In this document: positions 52,749 to 60,706 of the stretch, piece after piece
Position numbering within the stretch: the stretch's first letter is position 1
Layout: each line of letters begins with the position of its first letter
NCBI GenBank assembly: GCA_963666895.2
Contig: CAXXNS010000016.1
Span: forward strand, 372,001 to 436,000
Length of the DNA stretch: 64,000 nt
Source: G963666895 sp963666895
GTDB lineage: Bacteria; Desulfobacterota; Desulfovibrionia; Desulfovibrionales; Desulfovibrionaceae
Direction of reading: 5' to 3'
The notes under the pieces: generated by a model
Database searches by the model: none
Told to the model about the DNA's origin: nothing
The model's input: only the letters and a program-made list of their open reading frames with translations
Translations under genes and position numbers: made by a program

Positions 52749-54218
52749 ATGAAATCCAAATCCTTCCGGCGTAATTTGATCTTTAATTTTATCCTGATAG
52801 CGGCCAGTCTATTATTTTTTCTGATATCCATTGAATTTATTTTCCGTTTTGGATCTTTTTTCCACAATGCAACCTGGGCGGATAAGCAGAAAATATTTGT
52901 TGAATCATTTACCTATCCATTCTCTTATGGCATCACCCGCCCGAATGTCTCCATCCCCGATTTGAGAGAATACTTTCCCTCAGGTGAATTGCAGCCTGAA
53001 GCAGTAGCCATCAAGACCAATTCATTTGGCATGCGTATGCGGGATGTCAAAATTGCTGCGACACCCGGAGTAAAACGCATCGCTGTGATGGGAGACTCAT
53101 GCACCTTCGGCTGGATGGTTCCCGAAGATAAATCTTATCCACGAGTTCTGGAAAATCTTCTCAATAACGGGACGAAAGAAGAATACGAGGTTCTGAATTT
53201 CGGCGTGCCAGGTTATACATCATTTCATGGCAAATTACGCTACGAACAATTGGCTAAAAAGTTTAAGCCGGATTTGCTCGTACTCGCTTTCGGATTTAAT
53301 GATTCCTATGAATTTCGCTTTTCTGAAAAGGATTTTTATTCCCGCTTATCACAAAAGAATCTTACCGATGGAATCAAAGGATTTCCGCTTTTCATATATG
53401 ACCATTCACTATTCGGCCAGTGGTTTATCAACCGGTTGAAGTCATTCGGCAAAAACGCCATTGAAGAAGAGATGCTGCGCCGGGCATCTGATGATGTTTG
53501 GCTGCCTCGCGTCAACCAGGAATCATACAAAAATAACCTGAGTCATATGATTAACGACATCCGCTCCAGCGGCGGCGACGCGATCCTGCTGCATCTCGAC
53601 CTGCCCAATACCTTTGTGAAAAAGCCCTTGAATGAATTATCAAAGGAACTCAAGGTCGATTTGATTGATGTACAGGATATATTTCTGGAAAAAAGTAAAG
53701 ATGATTATCCTGTAAGCAATATTGCTGCTTTTGGCTGGACGGCTGCAAATAATAATCAAAACGCGCAATTGCTGTTTCGCGTATATGTTCCTCAAGAAAC
53801 TAAAATTGAGGACAGCATCTATCTACTATTAAACTCAGAGGATTATTCATGGCCATATCAAAAGAATATGTTTGATAACGGTTCTCATGGGGATGAACAA
53901 AGCGGTGATGGAGTCTGGTCATTAATAATTCAATCAGTCGGAGAGGAATTGATAAATTATGCTTTTTTGAATGGCCCGGTGAATGCCGACGCCCCGCTTT
54001 ATGAGAATTCGCTGAAAGCATTGCGTTATTATCATCACATCGACCCAAGCGACAGAGAATCCGGTAGAACGTGGACTTCACCGATTCATTATTTTAACCG
54101 CATACCATTCGAGCATCTCATGGTTCCCGGCGATCCGATTCATCCCAATGCCCTGGGCCATGAGATTATTGCAGACTCTCTGTATCCAGTAGTCAGCCGG
54201 AAATTGAAAGTTGAATAG
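52749..54218 (+). CDS. Membrane-anchored SGNH/GDSL hydrolase with inserted beta domain
   Basis: The product has 489 residues with an N-terminal membrane anchor (FNFILIAASLLFFLISIEFI). The SGNH nucleophile is S117 in IAVMGDSCTFGW, the block III Asn is in LVLAFGFNDSYEF, and the catalytic D462 and H465 are in PGDPIHPNALGHE. Between block III and the catalytic dyad, roughly residues 325-415, is an extra beta-rich segment (FDNGSHGDEQSGDGVWSLII) of the kind seen in Ig-like or carbohydrate-binding modules. The family includes acyl- and acetyl-esterases and O-acetyltransferase-like enzymes acting on surface sugars. It should face the periplasm. It lies next to a GT-C glycosyltransferase read convergently. 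Confidence 0.75.
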   Translation: MKSKSFRRNLIFNFILIAASLLFFLISIEFIFRFGSFFHNATWADKQKIFVESFTYPFSYGITRPNVSIPDLREYFPSGELQPEAVAIKTNSFGMRMRDVKIAATPGVKRIAVMGDSCTFGWMVPEDKSYPRVLENLLNNGTKEEYEVLNFGVPGYTSFHGKLRYEQLAKKFKPDLLVLAFGFNDSYEFRFSEKDFYSRLSQKNLTDGIKGFPLFIYDHSLFGQWFINRLKSFGKNAIEEEMLRRASDDVWLPRVNQESYKNNLSHMINDIRSSGGDAILLHLDLPNTFVKKPLNELSKELKVDLIDVQDIFLEKSKDDYPVSNIAAFGWTAANNNQNAQLLFRVYVPQETKIEDSIYLLLNSEDYSWPYQKNMFDNGSHGDEQSGDGVWSLIIQSVGEELINYAFLNGPVNADAPLYENSLKALRYYHHIDPSDRESGRTWTSPIHYFNRIPFEHLMVPGDPIHPNALGHEIIADSLYPVVSRKLKVE

Positions 54219-54220
54219 AA

Positions 54221-56350
54221 TTATTTGGCAGATTGCAATTTCGGATTCATCCACCCTACCCATAAACCTTGAGTATTTGGACCTACAGCGCGGACCCCAA
54301 GGAGCAAAAAGGCGAATTTATTATTAAATTCGGCTAGATCAACATCAAACTCAGCGGTTGGTTGACGTCGTTGACAACCTTGCAATGGAAATTCTTTGGT
54401 AAATACCGGAGTTAATTTTCCTCCATAATTAACCTTTATTTCCACAATAACTTTATCTTCCAGGCCGAACTCATTTTGCGAGTCAAAAGCCAGAGCGGTG
54501 GAGAAATGAGCCTTGGAAGGAAAGATCATTCGCTGCCGGATATCAAGCAGATCGGCGCCAGTTCGCACCGCAATAACTGGTTGCTGATTCCATTTAGTAA
54601 GCCGCACCCGATCATCGACATCCGGCTGCTCGGCGCGGTCAACCAGATCCGCTTCGTCCTTGTAATCCTCCCACAGATTATATTCCTCAGGCGCTATAAA
54701 TTTCGAGATGCGGATTCGCATCAACCGTTCAAAATTGGTTCCTTTCAAGGAAGGTTCTTCCAACTCTATCACCGTTTCGGTATGGCGCGTTTCTCCTCCA
54801 TACGGGGGAAAGGTAGTGTAGTAGTCAATATTCAAATGCTTCATATATTCCATCATTTTATGCCAATGGTTGAAGCCTTCAGAAAACCCACGCAGGAAAG
54901 GATATATGTCTGAATTGATCAAACCCGCTTCGTCGCGGATAAAGCGGTTGGCATAGGCGCCTACCACTCCCAAGCCCGTGTTGCTGGTCAGGATGCGGGC
55001 GCCTGGTTCCAGGTTCTGGTCTATCCATTGCGCCGCTTTCTTTCGCACGCCTTCATTGATGGTGACATGGCCAGAGTAAAAATCTTTATCGCGATTGAAG
55101 CGCTTGTAATCAGAATAGCCAATGAAGATCACATAGGGAAAAAACAGAATCGAACAGGATAGAATTATATTACGCCGTCTACTCTCTTGTTGCATAATGT
55201 TGGCAAAAGTCTTGAAAAGATGATGCAGCCCAATTAATCCCTCTATATGCATCATGACGATTAAGATTTGGATATAGCGCACGAAATATCCACCAAACAT
55301 GGGGCTGGCGCGAAAGGCGGCGCCATACAAAAAGGGAAATACAAATACTGAAAACATCACCACCCGCATGGAGAACCATCGTGCATTGGGCGTTTTCCGC
55401 CCACAGGCCAGCAGGAAAAAAGCGAAAGAGATAACTGATAACAACGTAAGCAACCCGAAGGTAAATGGCGTAATATCCTGAACCAGGGTTTGTTTGTAAG
55501 CTTCAGGAATAGCGAAGACGCCAGCCTTGATTTTGCCATACCACGGCTCAAGCGTAAAAGTGCTTCTATTGAGCAGTTTCCCATAATAAGTCATGGGCAT
55601 CCACCGTCCGCTATGCCATTTCACGAATGATACATAGGGCACAGCAAACAACATAAATCCAGCCATGAATGTTAATATGGATGTGAGCGAACGCTTCCAA
55701 ACTTTTAAAACGTTTTCAGATTCAAATAAAAGAGGATAGCCAACATAAGACCCAAGAAAGATCAGTGTAAAAAAAAGTCCTTCCGGTCTTGCCAGATAAC
55801 ACAATGAACATGAAACGCCCAGTAGTAAGAAGTTAGACGAAGCGCTTTTTAAGCCAATATGCAACGTCAATGCCGTTGCCATGAGAAAAAAAGTGGTCTC
55901 TAGACCTGATGGAGCGGTAAAGTAGATAGGTCGGCAAAACGCCAATGCAGCCCCAACGGCAAGGCTTATCGTAAAATTCCCCGTCAATCCATAGACGATG
56001 CGTTGCGCAAGCCACAACAGAATCAGAAAAGAAAGAATGCTCATCCACTGGCATATGGATACAGCGCTTAACCAGGGTATTGCCGCTTTGACCATAGCGC
56101 CAATGATCGTGAAAGCGAAACTGGTTACTCCAAAACTGGTCTCGTTAGGATTAAAACTATAACCATTACCATCAGCGATATTCTGGATGTATTTGACATA
56201 TATGTAGGCATCATCTATGGGCAAACCATAAATATTATGCTTTAACAACATCGCTGCAATAAGCCCGCATAAAACCGGGAAGCACCATGCAAACAACATC
56301 CATCGTGATGGCTTGTTATAAGTATCTGAATAAGAACTTAGTTCATTCAT
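54221..56350 (-). CDS. GT-C family membrane glycosyltransferase
   Basis: The product has 709 residues with about 11 membrane helices followed by a soluble C-terminal domain of about 280 residues. The catalytic acidic motif is in the first outer loop, GLPIDDAYIYVKYIQNIADG, followed by the typical NGYSFNPNETSFGVTSFAF. The soluble tail includes ARILTSNTGLGVVGAYANRF and a final beta domain. Such enzymes use polyprenyl-phosphate sugars at the outer face of the membrane. The gene ends two bases from the convergent SGNH hydrolase gene. The acceptor is unknown. Confidence 0.75.
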   Translation of the reverse strand: MNELSSYSDTYNKPSRWMLFAWCFPVLCGLIAAMLLKHNIYGLPIDDAYIYVKYIQNIADGNGYSFNPNETSFGVTSFAFTIIGAMVKAAIPWLSAVSICQWMSILSFLILLWLAQRIVYGLTGNFTISLAVGAALAFCRPIYFTAPSGLETTFFLMATALTLHIGLKSASSNFLLLGVSCSLCYLARPEGLFFTLIFLGSYVGYPLLFESENVLKVWKRSLTSILTFMAGFMLFAVPYVSFVKWHSGRWMPMTYYGKLLNRSTFTLEPWYGKIKAGVFAIPEAYKQTLVQDITPFTFGLLTLLSVISFAFFLLACGRKTPNARWFSMRVVMFSVFVFPFLYGAAFRASPMFGGYFVRYIQILIVMMHIEGLIGLHHLFKTFANIMQQESRRRNIILSCSILFFPYVIFIGYSDYKRFNRDKDFYSGHVTINEGVRKKAAQWIDQNLEPGARILTSNTGLGVVGAYANRFIRDEAGLINSDIYPFLRGFSEGFNHWHKMMEYMKHLNIDYYTTFPPYGGETRHTETVIELEEPSLKGTNFERLMRIRISKFIAPEEYNLWEDYKDEADLVDRAEQPDVDDRVRLTKWNQQPVIAVRTGADLLDIRQRMIFPSKAHFSTALAFDSQNEFGLEDKVIVEIKVNYGGKLTPVFTKEFPLQGCQRRQPTAEFDVDLAEFNNKFAFLLLGVRAVGPNTQGLWVGWMNPKLQSAK

Positions 56351-56671
56351 AGTTATCGCAAACTCATTGGCGTAATTATTTTTTGATCATTGTAAGTACT
56401 ATTACATAAAGCGATTGTCAAAAATATATTCGTTTATTAACACGTTTGGTCCTCGTAGACGCCACTCTGTTCTGGCTTCTACGAATCGCCAATCAGAACA
56501 TTATTATGACAACTACTCTAAAAGTAAATCTTTACCTAAAGATTGCTTCATTGCGCTCGCATTAATAACAATTATTTAGTACAATAAAAAAGCTTGCTTA
56601 TCCTCATATAATCATGATTCATAATGTTTTTCAATAAAAAAGAAAGAGCTTTTGGGAAAGGACGCAAGACC
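56351..56671. other. Divergent intergenic region, AT-rich
   Basis: These 320 bp lie between the leftward GT-C gene and the rightward DapA-family gene. An open frame in front of the DapA start (from an ATG at 56624) has no ribosome site and looks like leader. I see no other structure. Confidence 0.4.
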
Positions 56672-57553
56672 ATGCTTAACGGTATTTTTCCTGCATTACC
56701 CACTCCATTTTCAGCGGATGGACTCACCTTGGAATTGGATAAGATTAAACCACTATGCGATTCTCTGATAGATGACGGCGTTAGTGGATTCTTCGTTTGC
56801 GGAACCACCGGCGAAGGCCCCTGCCTCTCTGCATCAGAGAAAATATCTGTGCTCAAAACAGCAGTTAACGCTGCCGATGGCCGCGCGAAAATACTTGCAC
56901 AAATTGGAACCGCCGATCTTCCCGGGACGATTGAATTGGCAAATCGCGTCCGCGATATCGGAGTTGATGCAGTCAGTTTACTGCAACCCTGGTTTTTCAC
57001 ATGCGACAATGAAGCGCAATATAATTACATCTCTATCATTGCCCAATCCCTAGATGGATTTCCGATGTACCTTTACAACCTTCCCGGACTTACAAGAAAT
57101 AACCTTGAACCAGAGACGGTTGAAAGACTAAGAAAGAATCACTCCAATATCATGGGGCTTAAAGAGAGCGGCGATCCTGAAATGCTCGAAAGATGGGCGC
57201 CATATCAATCAGATAATTTCGAAGTTGTCTGCGGAAACGACACCCAAATGATGAAGACGCTGCGCAATGGCGGTAAAGCGGTGGTTGCTTCATGCGCTAA
57301 TGTCCTGCCCAGGACTTTCAGGGGTCTTTTAGATGCAGTCCAGGCCTGCGACTGGGAAAAAGCCCAGGGCTATCAGGATAATATCAATAAATTCGTTGAT
57401 GTAATTATCGGCCCTCATGCTATTGCATATATCAAAGCATGCCTCCCGCTGAAAGGACTCGACGCCGGTTCAGTTCGCCCACCCCTTAGGAATTTATCAG
57501 AGAGCGAAAAGAAAGCGCTGGTAGAATCACTTAAGGATATAGAAATTAAGTAA
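56672..57553 (+). CDS. DapA-family aldolase/lyase (dihydrodipicolinate synthase-like)
   Basis: From ATG 56672, which has AAAGGA 9 nt upstream, the protein has 293 residues, the normal family length. It is a class I aldolase TIM barrel with the Schiff-base Lys164 (MGLKESGDPE), Tyr135 (MYLYNLPGLTR) and the Thr45-Thr46 pair (CGTTGEGPCLS). Relatives include DapA, N-acetylneuraminate lyase and 2-keto-3-deoxy-gluconate aldolase. The lack of a lysine-pathway neighbour and the YNLPG variant leave the substrate open; a catabolic keto-acid aldolase is as likely as DapA. It overlaps the convergent cyclase gene by 8 bp. Confidence 0.8.
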   Translation: MLNGIFPALPTPFSADGLTLELDKIKPLCDSLIDDGVSGFFVCGTTGEGPCLSASEKISVLKTAVNAADGRAKILAQIGTADLPGTIELANRVRDIGVDAVSLLQPWFFTCDNEAQYNYISIIAQSLDGFPMYLYNLPGLTRNNLEPETVERLRKNHSNIMGLKESGDPEMLERWAPYQSDNFEVVCGNDTQMMKTLRNGGKAVVASCANVLPRTFRGLLDAVQACDWEKAQGYQDNINKFVDVIIGPHAIAYIKACLPLKGLDAGSVRPPLRNLSESEKKALVESLKDIEIK

Positions 57554-58169
57554 GGTCTCTTAAAACGGCGCGGCAAGGGCTTCCATCGCACCCTTCGATC
57601 TTGAGCGGTAAAACGATAAGTTCATACATCCCCGGATCGATTGATCGCAAGTCCACGCCTTCAAGCAAGATGACGCCTTTGCCGCATAGTTGATGATGTA
57701 CCGGATAATCTTCAGTTTCATATTTTTCGATGGAGTAATAATCAAGCCCCACCAGTTTGATGTCCGCTTGAGTCAAAGCTTTAGCTGCATCCAAACCAAG
57801 AGAAATATAGTCCATATGAAATTCAACATCATCAAAGTATCGACAATTGGACGTTTTGAAGAGTATACGCTCTACATGCGTTAAATCAGGAAGTTGCTTA
57901 GCAGTTATTATATCAGACGCATCCACTTGATGCACCAGCGTAGGACCAATCAAAACATCCAACGGAATTTGATCTAACCTGATCCCTTCATCCTCAAAGT
58001 GATAGGGGGCGTCCAGGTGGGTTCCGAAGTGAGAGCCGATGTTTAAAAGGGAGACATTACATGAATCACCCGCTGTAACGGCGCTGACTATTTCCCGGGA
58101 AAAAGGGGCATCGCCAGGCCAGGGAGGCATGTCAGGCCGTATGGGTAGGGTGATGTCGTATAGGGTCAT
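57546..58169 (-). CDS. Cyclase-family metal hydrolase (kynurenine formamidase-like)
   Basis: From ATG 58169 the protein has 207 residues and starts MTLYDITLPIRPDMPPWPGD, the usual N-terminus. The frame stays open to a TTG at 58214, but that part is encoded by a palindromic repeat and is probably not translated. The metal motif SHFGTHLDAPYHFEDEG is diagnostic, with a second His/Glu-rich segment in EDYPVHHQLCGKGVILLEGV. The family hydrolyses amides or lactone-like rings with zinc or manganese. The convergent DapA-family gene could belong to the same catabolic step, but nothing proves it. Confidence 0.8.
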   Translation of the reverse strand: MTLYDITLPIRPDMPPWPGDAPFSREIVSAVTAGDSCNVSLLNIGSHFGTHLDAPYHFEDEGIRLDQIPLDVLIGPTLVHQVDASDIITAKQLPDLTHVERILFKTSNCRYFDDVEFHMDYISLGLDAAKALTQADIKLVGLDYYSIEKYETEDYPVHHQLCGKGVILLEGVDLRSIDPGMYELIVLPLKIEGCDGSPCRAVLRDLT

Positions 58170-58173
58170 AGAT

Positions 58174-58209
58174 CTCAGCCGGTGGGTCATAAAGCGCGAC
58201 CCTACGGGA
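58174..58209. repeat. Palindromic repeat (GGGTC...GACCC, CCCTACGGG end)
   Basis: CTCAGCCGGTGGGTCATAAA followed by GCGCGACCCTACGGG contains GGGTC...GACCC arms. It overlaps the extended 5' frame of the cyclase gene. The CCTACGG end resembles that of the repeat at 14826, so it may be a second dispersed repeat family. Confidence 0.45.
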
Positions 58210-58273
58210 ATCAAGTGGTTTCTGAAGTGGTTTTGATGGGCGTCGCTTCACTTTTACCCATCCTCAAATATTC

Positions 58274-58522
58274 CTACAAGGCTACAGCGTGTTTCTTTTC
58301 GTTCTGAATAGTGATTTGTGGTTCCAGATTCGGGGTAGGAATTGGAAGCCCTTTTTCTTTCAACAAATCAACGTATTCCTTCATCCCGTGCTTCGCTTTA
58401 TACAAACAGTCTTCCACCGAATGACCGATCCCTGTAAATCCTTCCAGGTCGGGGGAATAAAAACCAAAATAATCGGGTTCAGAGGTGGCTTCGATAATTA
58501 AAGAATAAGGTATTTCAATCAT
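58274..58522 (-). CDS. hicB: HicB-family antitoxin
   Basis: The product has 82 residues with the HicB partial RNase H fold: IEIPYSLIIEATSEPDYFGF, YSPDLEGFTGIGHSVEDCLY and the helix AKHGMKEYVDLLKEKGLPIP. No C-terminal DNA-binding domain is present, so it is a short HicB. HicB normally neutralises the HicA mRNA interferase. Its gene follows directly after a hicA copy with a premature stop, so here it is an orphan antitoxin or a gene on the way to decay. Confidence 0.85.
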   Translation of the reverse strand: MIEIPYSLIIEATSEPDYFGFYSPDLEGFTGIGHSVEDCLYKAKHGMKEYVDLLKEKGLPIPTPNLEPQITIQNEKKHAVAL

Positions 58523-58523
58523 C

Positions 58524-58724
58524 CTATTTGTTTCCTTTGTCTTCTAATCCGGCTGCTTTCAAAATGCTAAAGCAAGCACCTTTTGGGATTTCTTTCGAAC
58601 CATGAAAATCAAGACGAATGAGTTTGTTCCAACCGGGTTTCCCATAATAACGAATGGATCCCTTTTCTTTCACAATTCAGAAACCGTCTTTTTCCAATAG
58701 TCGCACTAATTCGCTGAATTTCAA
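58524..58724 (-). pseudogene. hicA: hicA mRNA interferase, broken by an in-frame TGA
   Basis: Read from TTG 58724 (GGAG 7 nt upstream) the frame gives MKFSELVRLLEKDGF, a TGA at 58677-58679, then IVKEKGSIRYYGKPGWNKLI and the segment DFHGSKEIPKGACFSILKAA, ending at TAG 58524-58526. This is a complete HicA of 66 residues apart from codon 16. The usual catalytic His of the KGSH motif is also replaced (KGSI), so the toxin would be inactive even if the stop were read through. The stop could be a single CGA or TGG to TGA change. hicB starts 1 bp downstream. Confidence 0.75.
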
Positions 58725-58817
58725 ATCGTAACTCCAGATTATCGAATGGATTCCATGTGGCTTGAAAGTAAGTTGCCTTTGTTTGGATTCCTTTTTTCAT
58801 TGCAAGAAATTATAGTC

Positions 58818-58846
58818 TTGACAAACCTGTCGTCAAAAAATACATT
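58818..58846 (+). promoter_or_regulatory. Sigma-70-like promoter
   Basis: TTGACA (58818-58823), a 17-bp spacer and TACATT (58841-58846) are close to consensus. The promoter reads rightward into a 25-codon frame (58872-58949, MKTIIFHDSNGRLKRRDPHN...) and then a palindromic repeat. No proper gene lies downstream on that strand. Confidence 0.4.
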
Positions 58847-58963
58847 CTATACACTGAACGGAAAAAGTATCATGAAAACAATAATATTTCACGATTCAAA
58901 TGGTAGGTTGAAAAGACGCGATCCGCACAATTCGGATTCATTAAATTAAGTAATTCTAAATTT

Positions 58964-59003
58964 CCCCTCACCCTCACCCTTGCCCTCTCCCGACGGGAGA
59001 GGG
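58964..59003. repeat. Dispersed palindromic repeat, copy 4
   Basis: CCCCTCACCCTCACCCTTGC is followed by CCTCTCCCGACGGGAGAGGG, with a perfect CCCTCTCCCG/CGGGAGAGGG stem. It lies just beyond the S41 protease gene, where it could also end transcription. Confidence 0.7.
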
Positions 59004-59039
59004 CATTTGTTTGCCCAGGATTTCCTGTTGATAATAATC

Positions 59040-60527
59040 CTAGCTGTCTTCGTCGGTTTTGCTTTTCGCCTTAGTATCAGTCAAAGATATTTTTCCATGT
59101 AAATACTGCAAGGCAACCTTCAGCTGCGGATCGCGTTCTGTGATTACCTGGATTCGGGGAACATTATGATAATCTTTATCTTTGATTACATTCCACTCTT
59201 CTTCGGTAATGTGATCTACTTCTATATCTGGTTGTATGCCAATTCCATGAATGCAAATATTTGAAGGCGTATAATATTTGGCGACTGTTAATCTGAGACC
59301 GGCGCCTTGATTAAGGGCGAATACTTCCTGAACCGAACCTTTGCCAAAACTCTTTTTTCCGATAATAAATGCCCGTTGGTTATCTTTCAAAGCGCCCGTA
59401 ACAACTTCAGAGGCGCTGGCGGAATATTCATTCATCAGGATGACCATCTCAATATCACTGAAATCATCCTTGCCAACATATTGGCTTTTAAAAAAATGAT
59501 GCGGTTTGGAACTTCTCCCGAGAGTATAAGTAATCAATTCGTCCTTCTTAAGAAATAAATCCGCCACTTTAACTGCTTGATCAAGATATCCGCCCGGATT
59601 AGTACGCAGATCGAAAATAAGTTTCTTCATCCCTTCAGTTTTCAAATAGCGTAATGCTTCCAGGACATCTTCGCTTGCATGCGCATTAAAACTATATAAA
59701 CGAATATAGCCAATTTCCTCATCCAGCATCTCTTTGCGTATCTGGAGATCAGGATTTATCGGTTCCCTTTCAAGATTGAATTCTAATAGCTCTGGAGAAC
59801 CCGATCTTTTGATTTTCAGAAAGACTTTAGTACCTTCTTCACCTTTTATCATTTCAATTGCTTTTAGAAGTTTGTCTGATCCCGGCCCATCCCAGTCTTT
59901 AAAAAATTCGTCGCTGACCGCGACGATCACGTCACCAGCGAGTATTCCACTTCTATCCGCCGGAGTGCCGGGTAAGGGAGAGACGACGAGTACGCCTTCA
60001 TCTTTTTCATTATCCCATTCAACGCTGATGCCTACGCCATAAAATTGCTTCTCTTTATCCGGCACGCCAGATAGAACCCGCTGTAATTCCTTATGTTCTT
60101 CAGTAGGAAGATATTGGCTATAAGGATCATCAAGAGACCAGACAAGACCTTGAGTCACTTTGTTCCATAATTCACGAATAGTAGGAGTGGCGTCATCAGG
60201 TCTGATAGAAGCCGTTTTTTCAAGAGTTTCTGTGATGCGATTGGCATAGAAATTACGAATTTCTTTTGAACTTGATGAGACTATTGTACCGGATGCGATT
60301 ATATCCGTTGCTGGAAGCACTCTTTCCAGGCTTATCCAGGCTTTTTTATATAATTCTGCCTGATCAGTTTCAGCATCAAATTTATCCTGAATTAATTTTG
60401 TAACTTGAAAAAAGTTATTCAGGCCTGTATTAAAATCTAACGATGAATTGGCAGCCCAAAGGGTAGAGCCTCCAATAATTTGACTCGACAGAAATAGTAC
60501 TATCCAAAAATAATAACGAAATTTCAT
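59040..60527 (-). CDS. S41 carboxyl-terminal processing protease
   Basis: From ATG 60527, behind a GGAGAGAGAG purine tract, the protein has 495 residues; a longer start at 60578 would hide the signal peptide. The signal sequence is FWIVLFLSSQIIGGSTLWA. A helical region precedes a PDZ domain at about 163-255 (FYGVGISVEW, AGDVIVAVSD). The S41 core has FDLRTNPGGYLDQAVKVADL, the nucleophile Ser369 in EYSASASEVVTGAL and the general-base Lys in IGKKSFGKGSVQE. It is a periplasmic CtpA/Prc-type protease that trims C-termini of envelope proteins. It appears to be a single-gene unit. Confidence 0.9.
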   Translation of the reverse strand: MKFRYYFWIVLFLSSQIIGGSTLWAANSSLDFNTGLNNFFQVTKLIQDKFDAETDQAELYKKAWISLERVLPATDIIASGTIVSSSSKEIRNFYANRITETLEKTASIRPDDATPTIRELWNKVTQGLVWSLDDPYSQYLPTEEHKELQRVLSGVPDKEKQFYGVGISVEWDNEKDEGVLVVSPLPGTPADRSGILAGDVIVAVSDEFFKDWDGPGSDKLLKAIEMIKGEEGTKVFLKIKRSGSPELLEFNLEREPINPDLQIRKEMLDEEIGYIRLYSFNAHASEDVLEALRYLKTEGMKKLIFDLRTNPGGYLDQAVKVADLFLKKDELITYTLGRSSKPHHFFKSQYVGKDDFSDIEMVILMNEYSASASEVVTGALKDNQRAFIIGKKSFGKGSVQEVFALNQGAGLRLTVAKYYTPSNICIHGIGIQPDIEVDHITEEEWNVIKDKDYHNVPRIQVITERDPQLKVALQYLHGKISLTDTKAKSKTDEDS

Positions 60528-60706
60528 TCTAGTCTCTCTCTCCACAATATAATCGATATATTTATTGTAGGCGGCCATATGCTAAAGGGGAAGCTTTCGC
60601 AAACCCACTTTATCGAGCGATTATAACAATACGTATTTACCAGTATTATTATAACAAATTACTTTTGACTTCAACTATACTATTCTCGGCTTTTCTTACC
60701 TTCTCT

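Noticed and set aside
58524..58724. Selenocysteine or reassigned TGA in hicA
   Set aside because: HicA has no selenoprotein members, no convincing stem-loop follows the TGA, and TGA ends other genes in the window normally.
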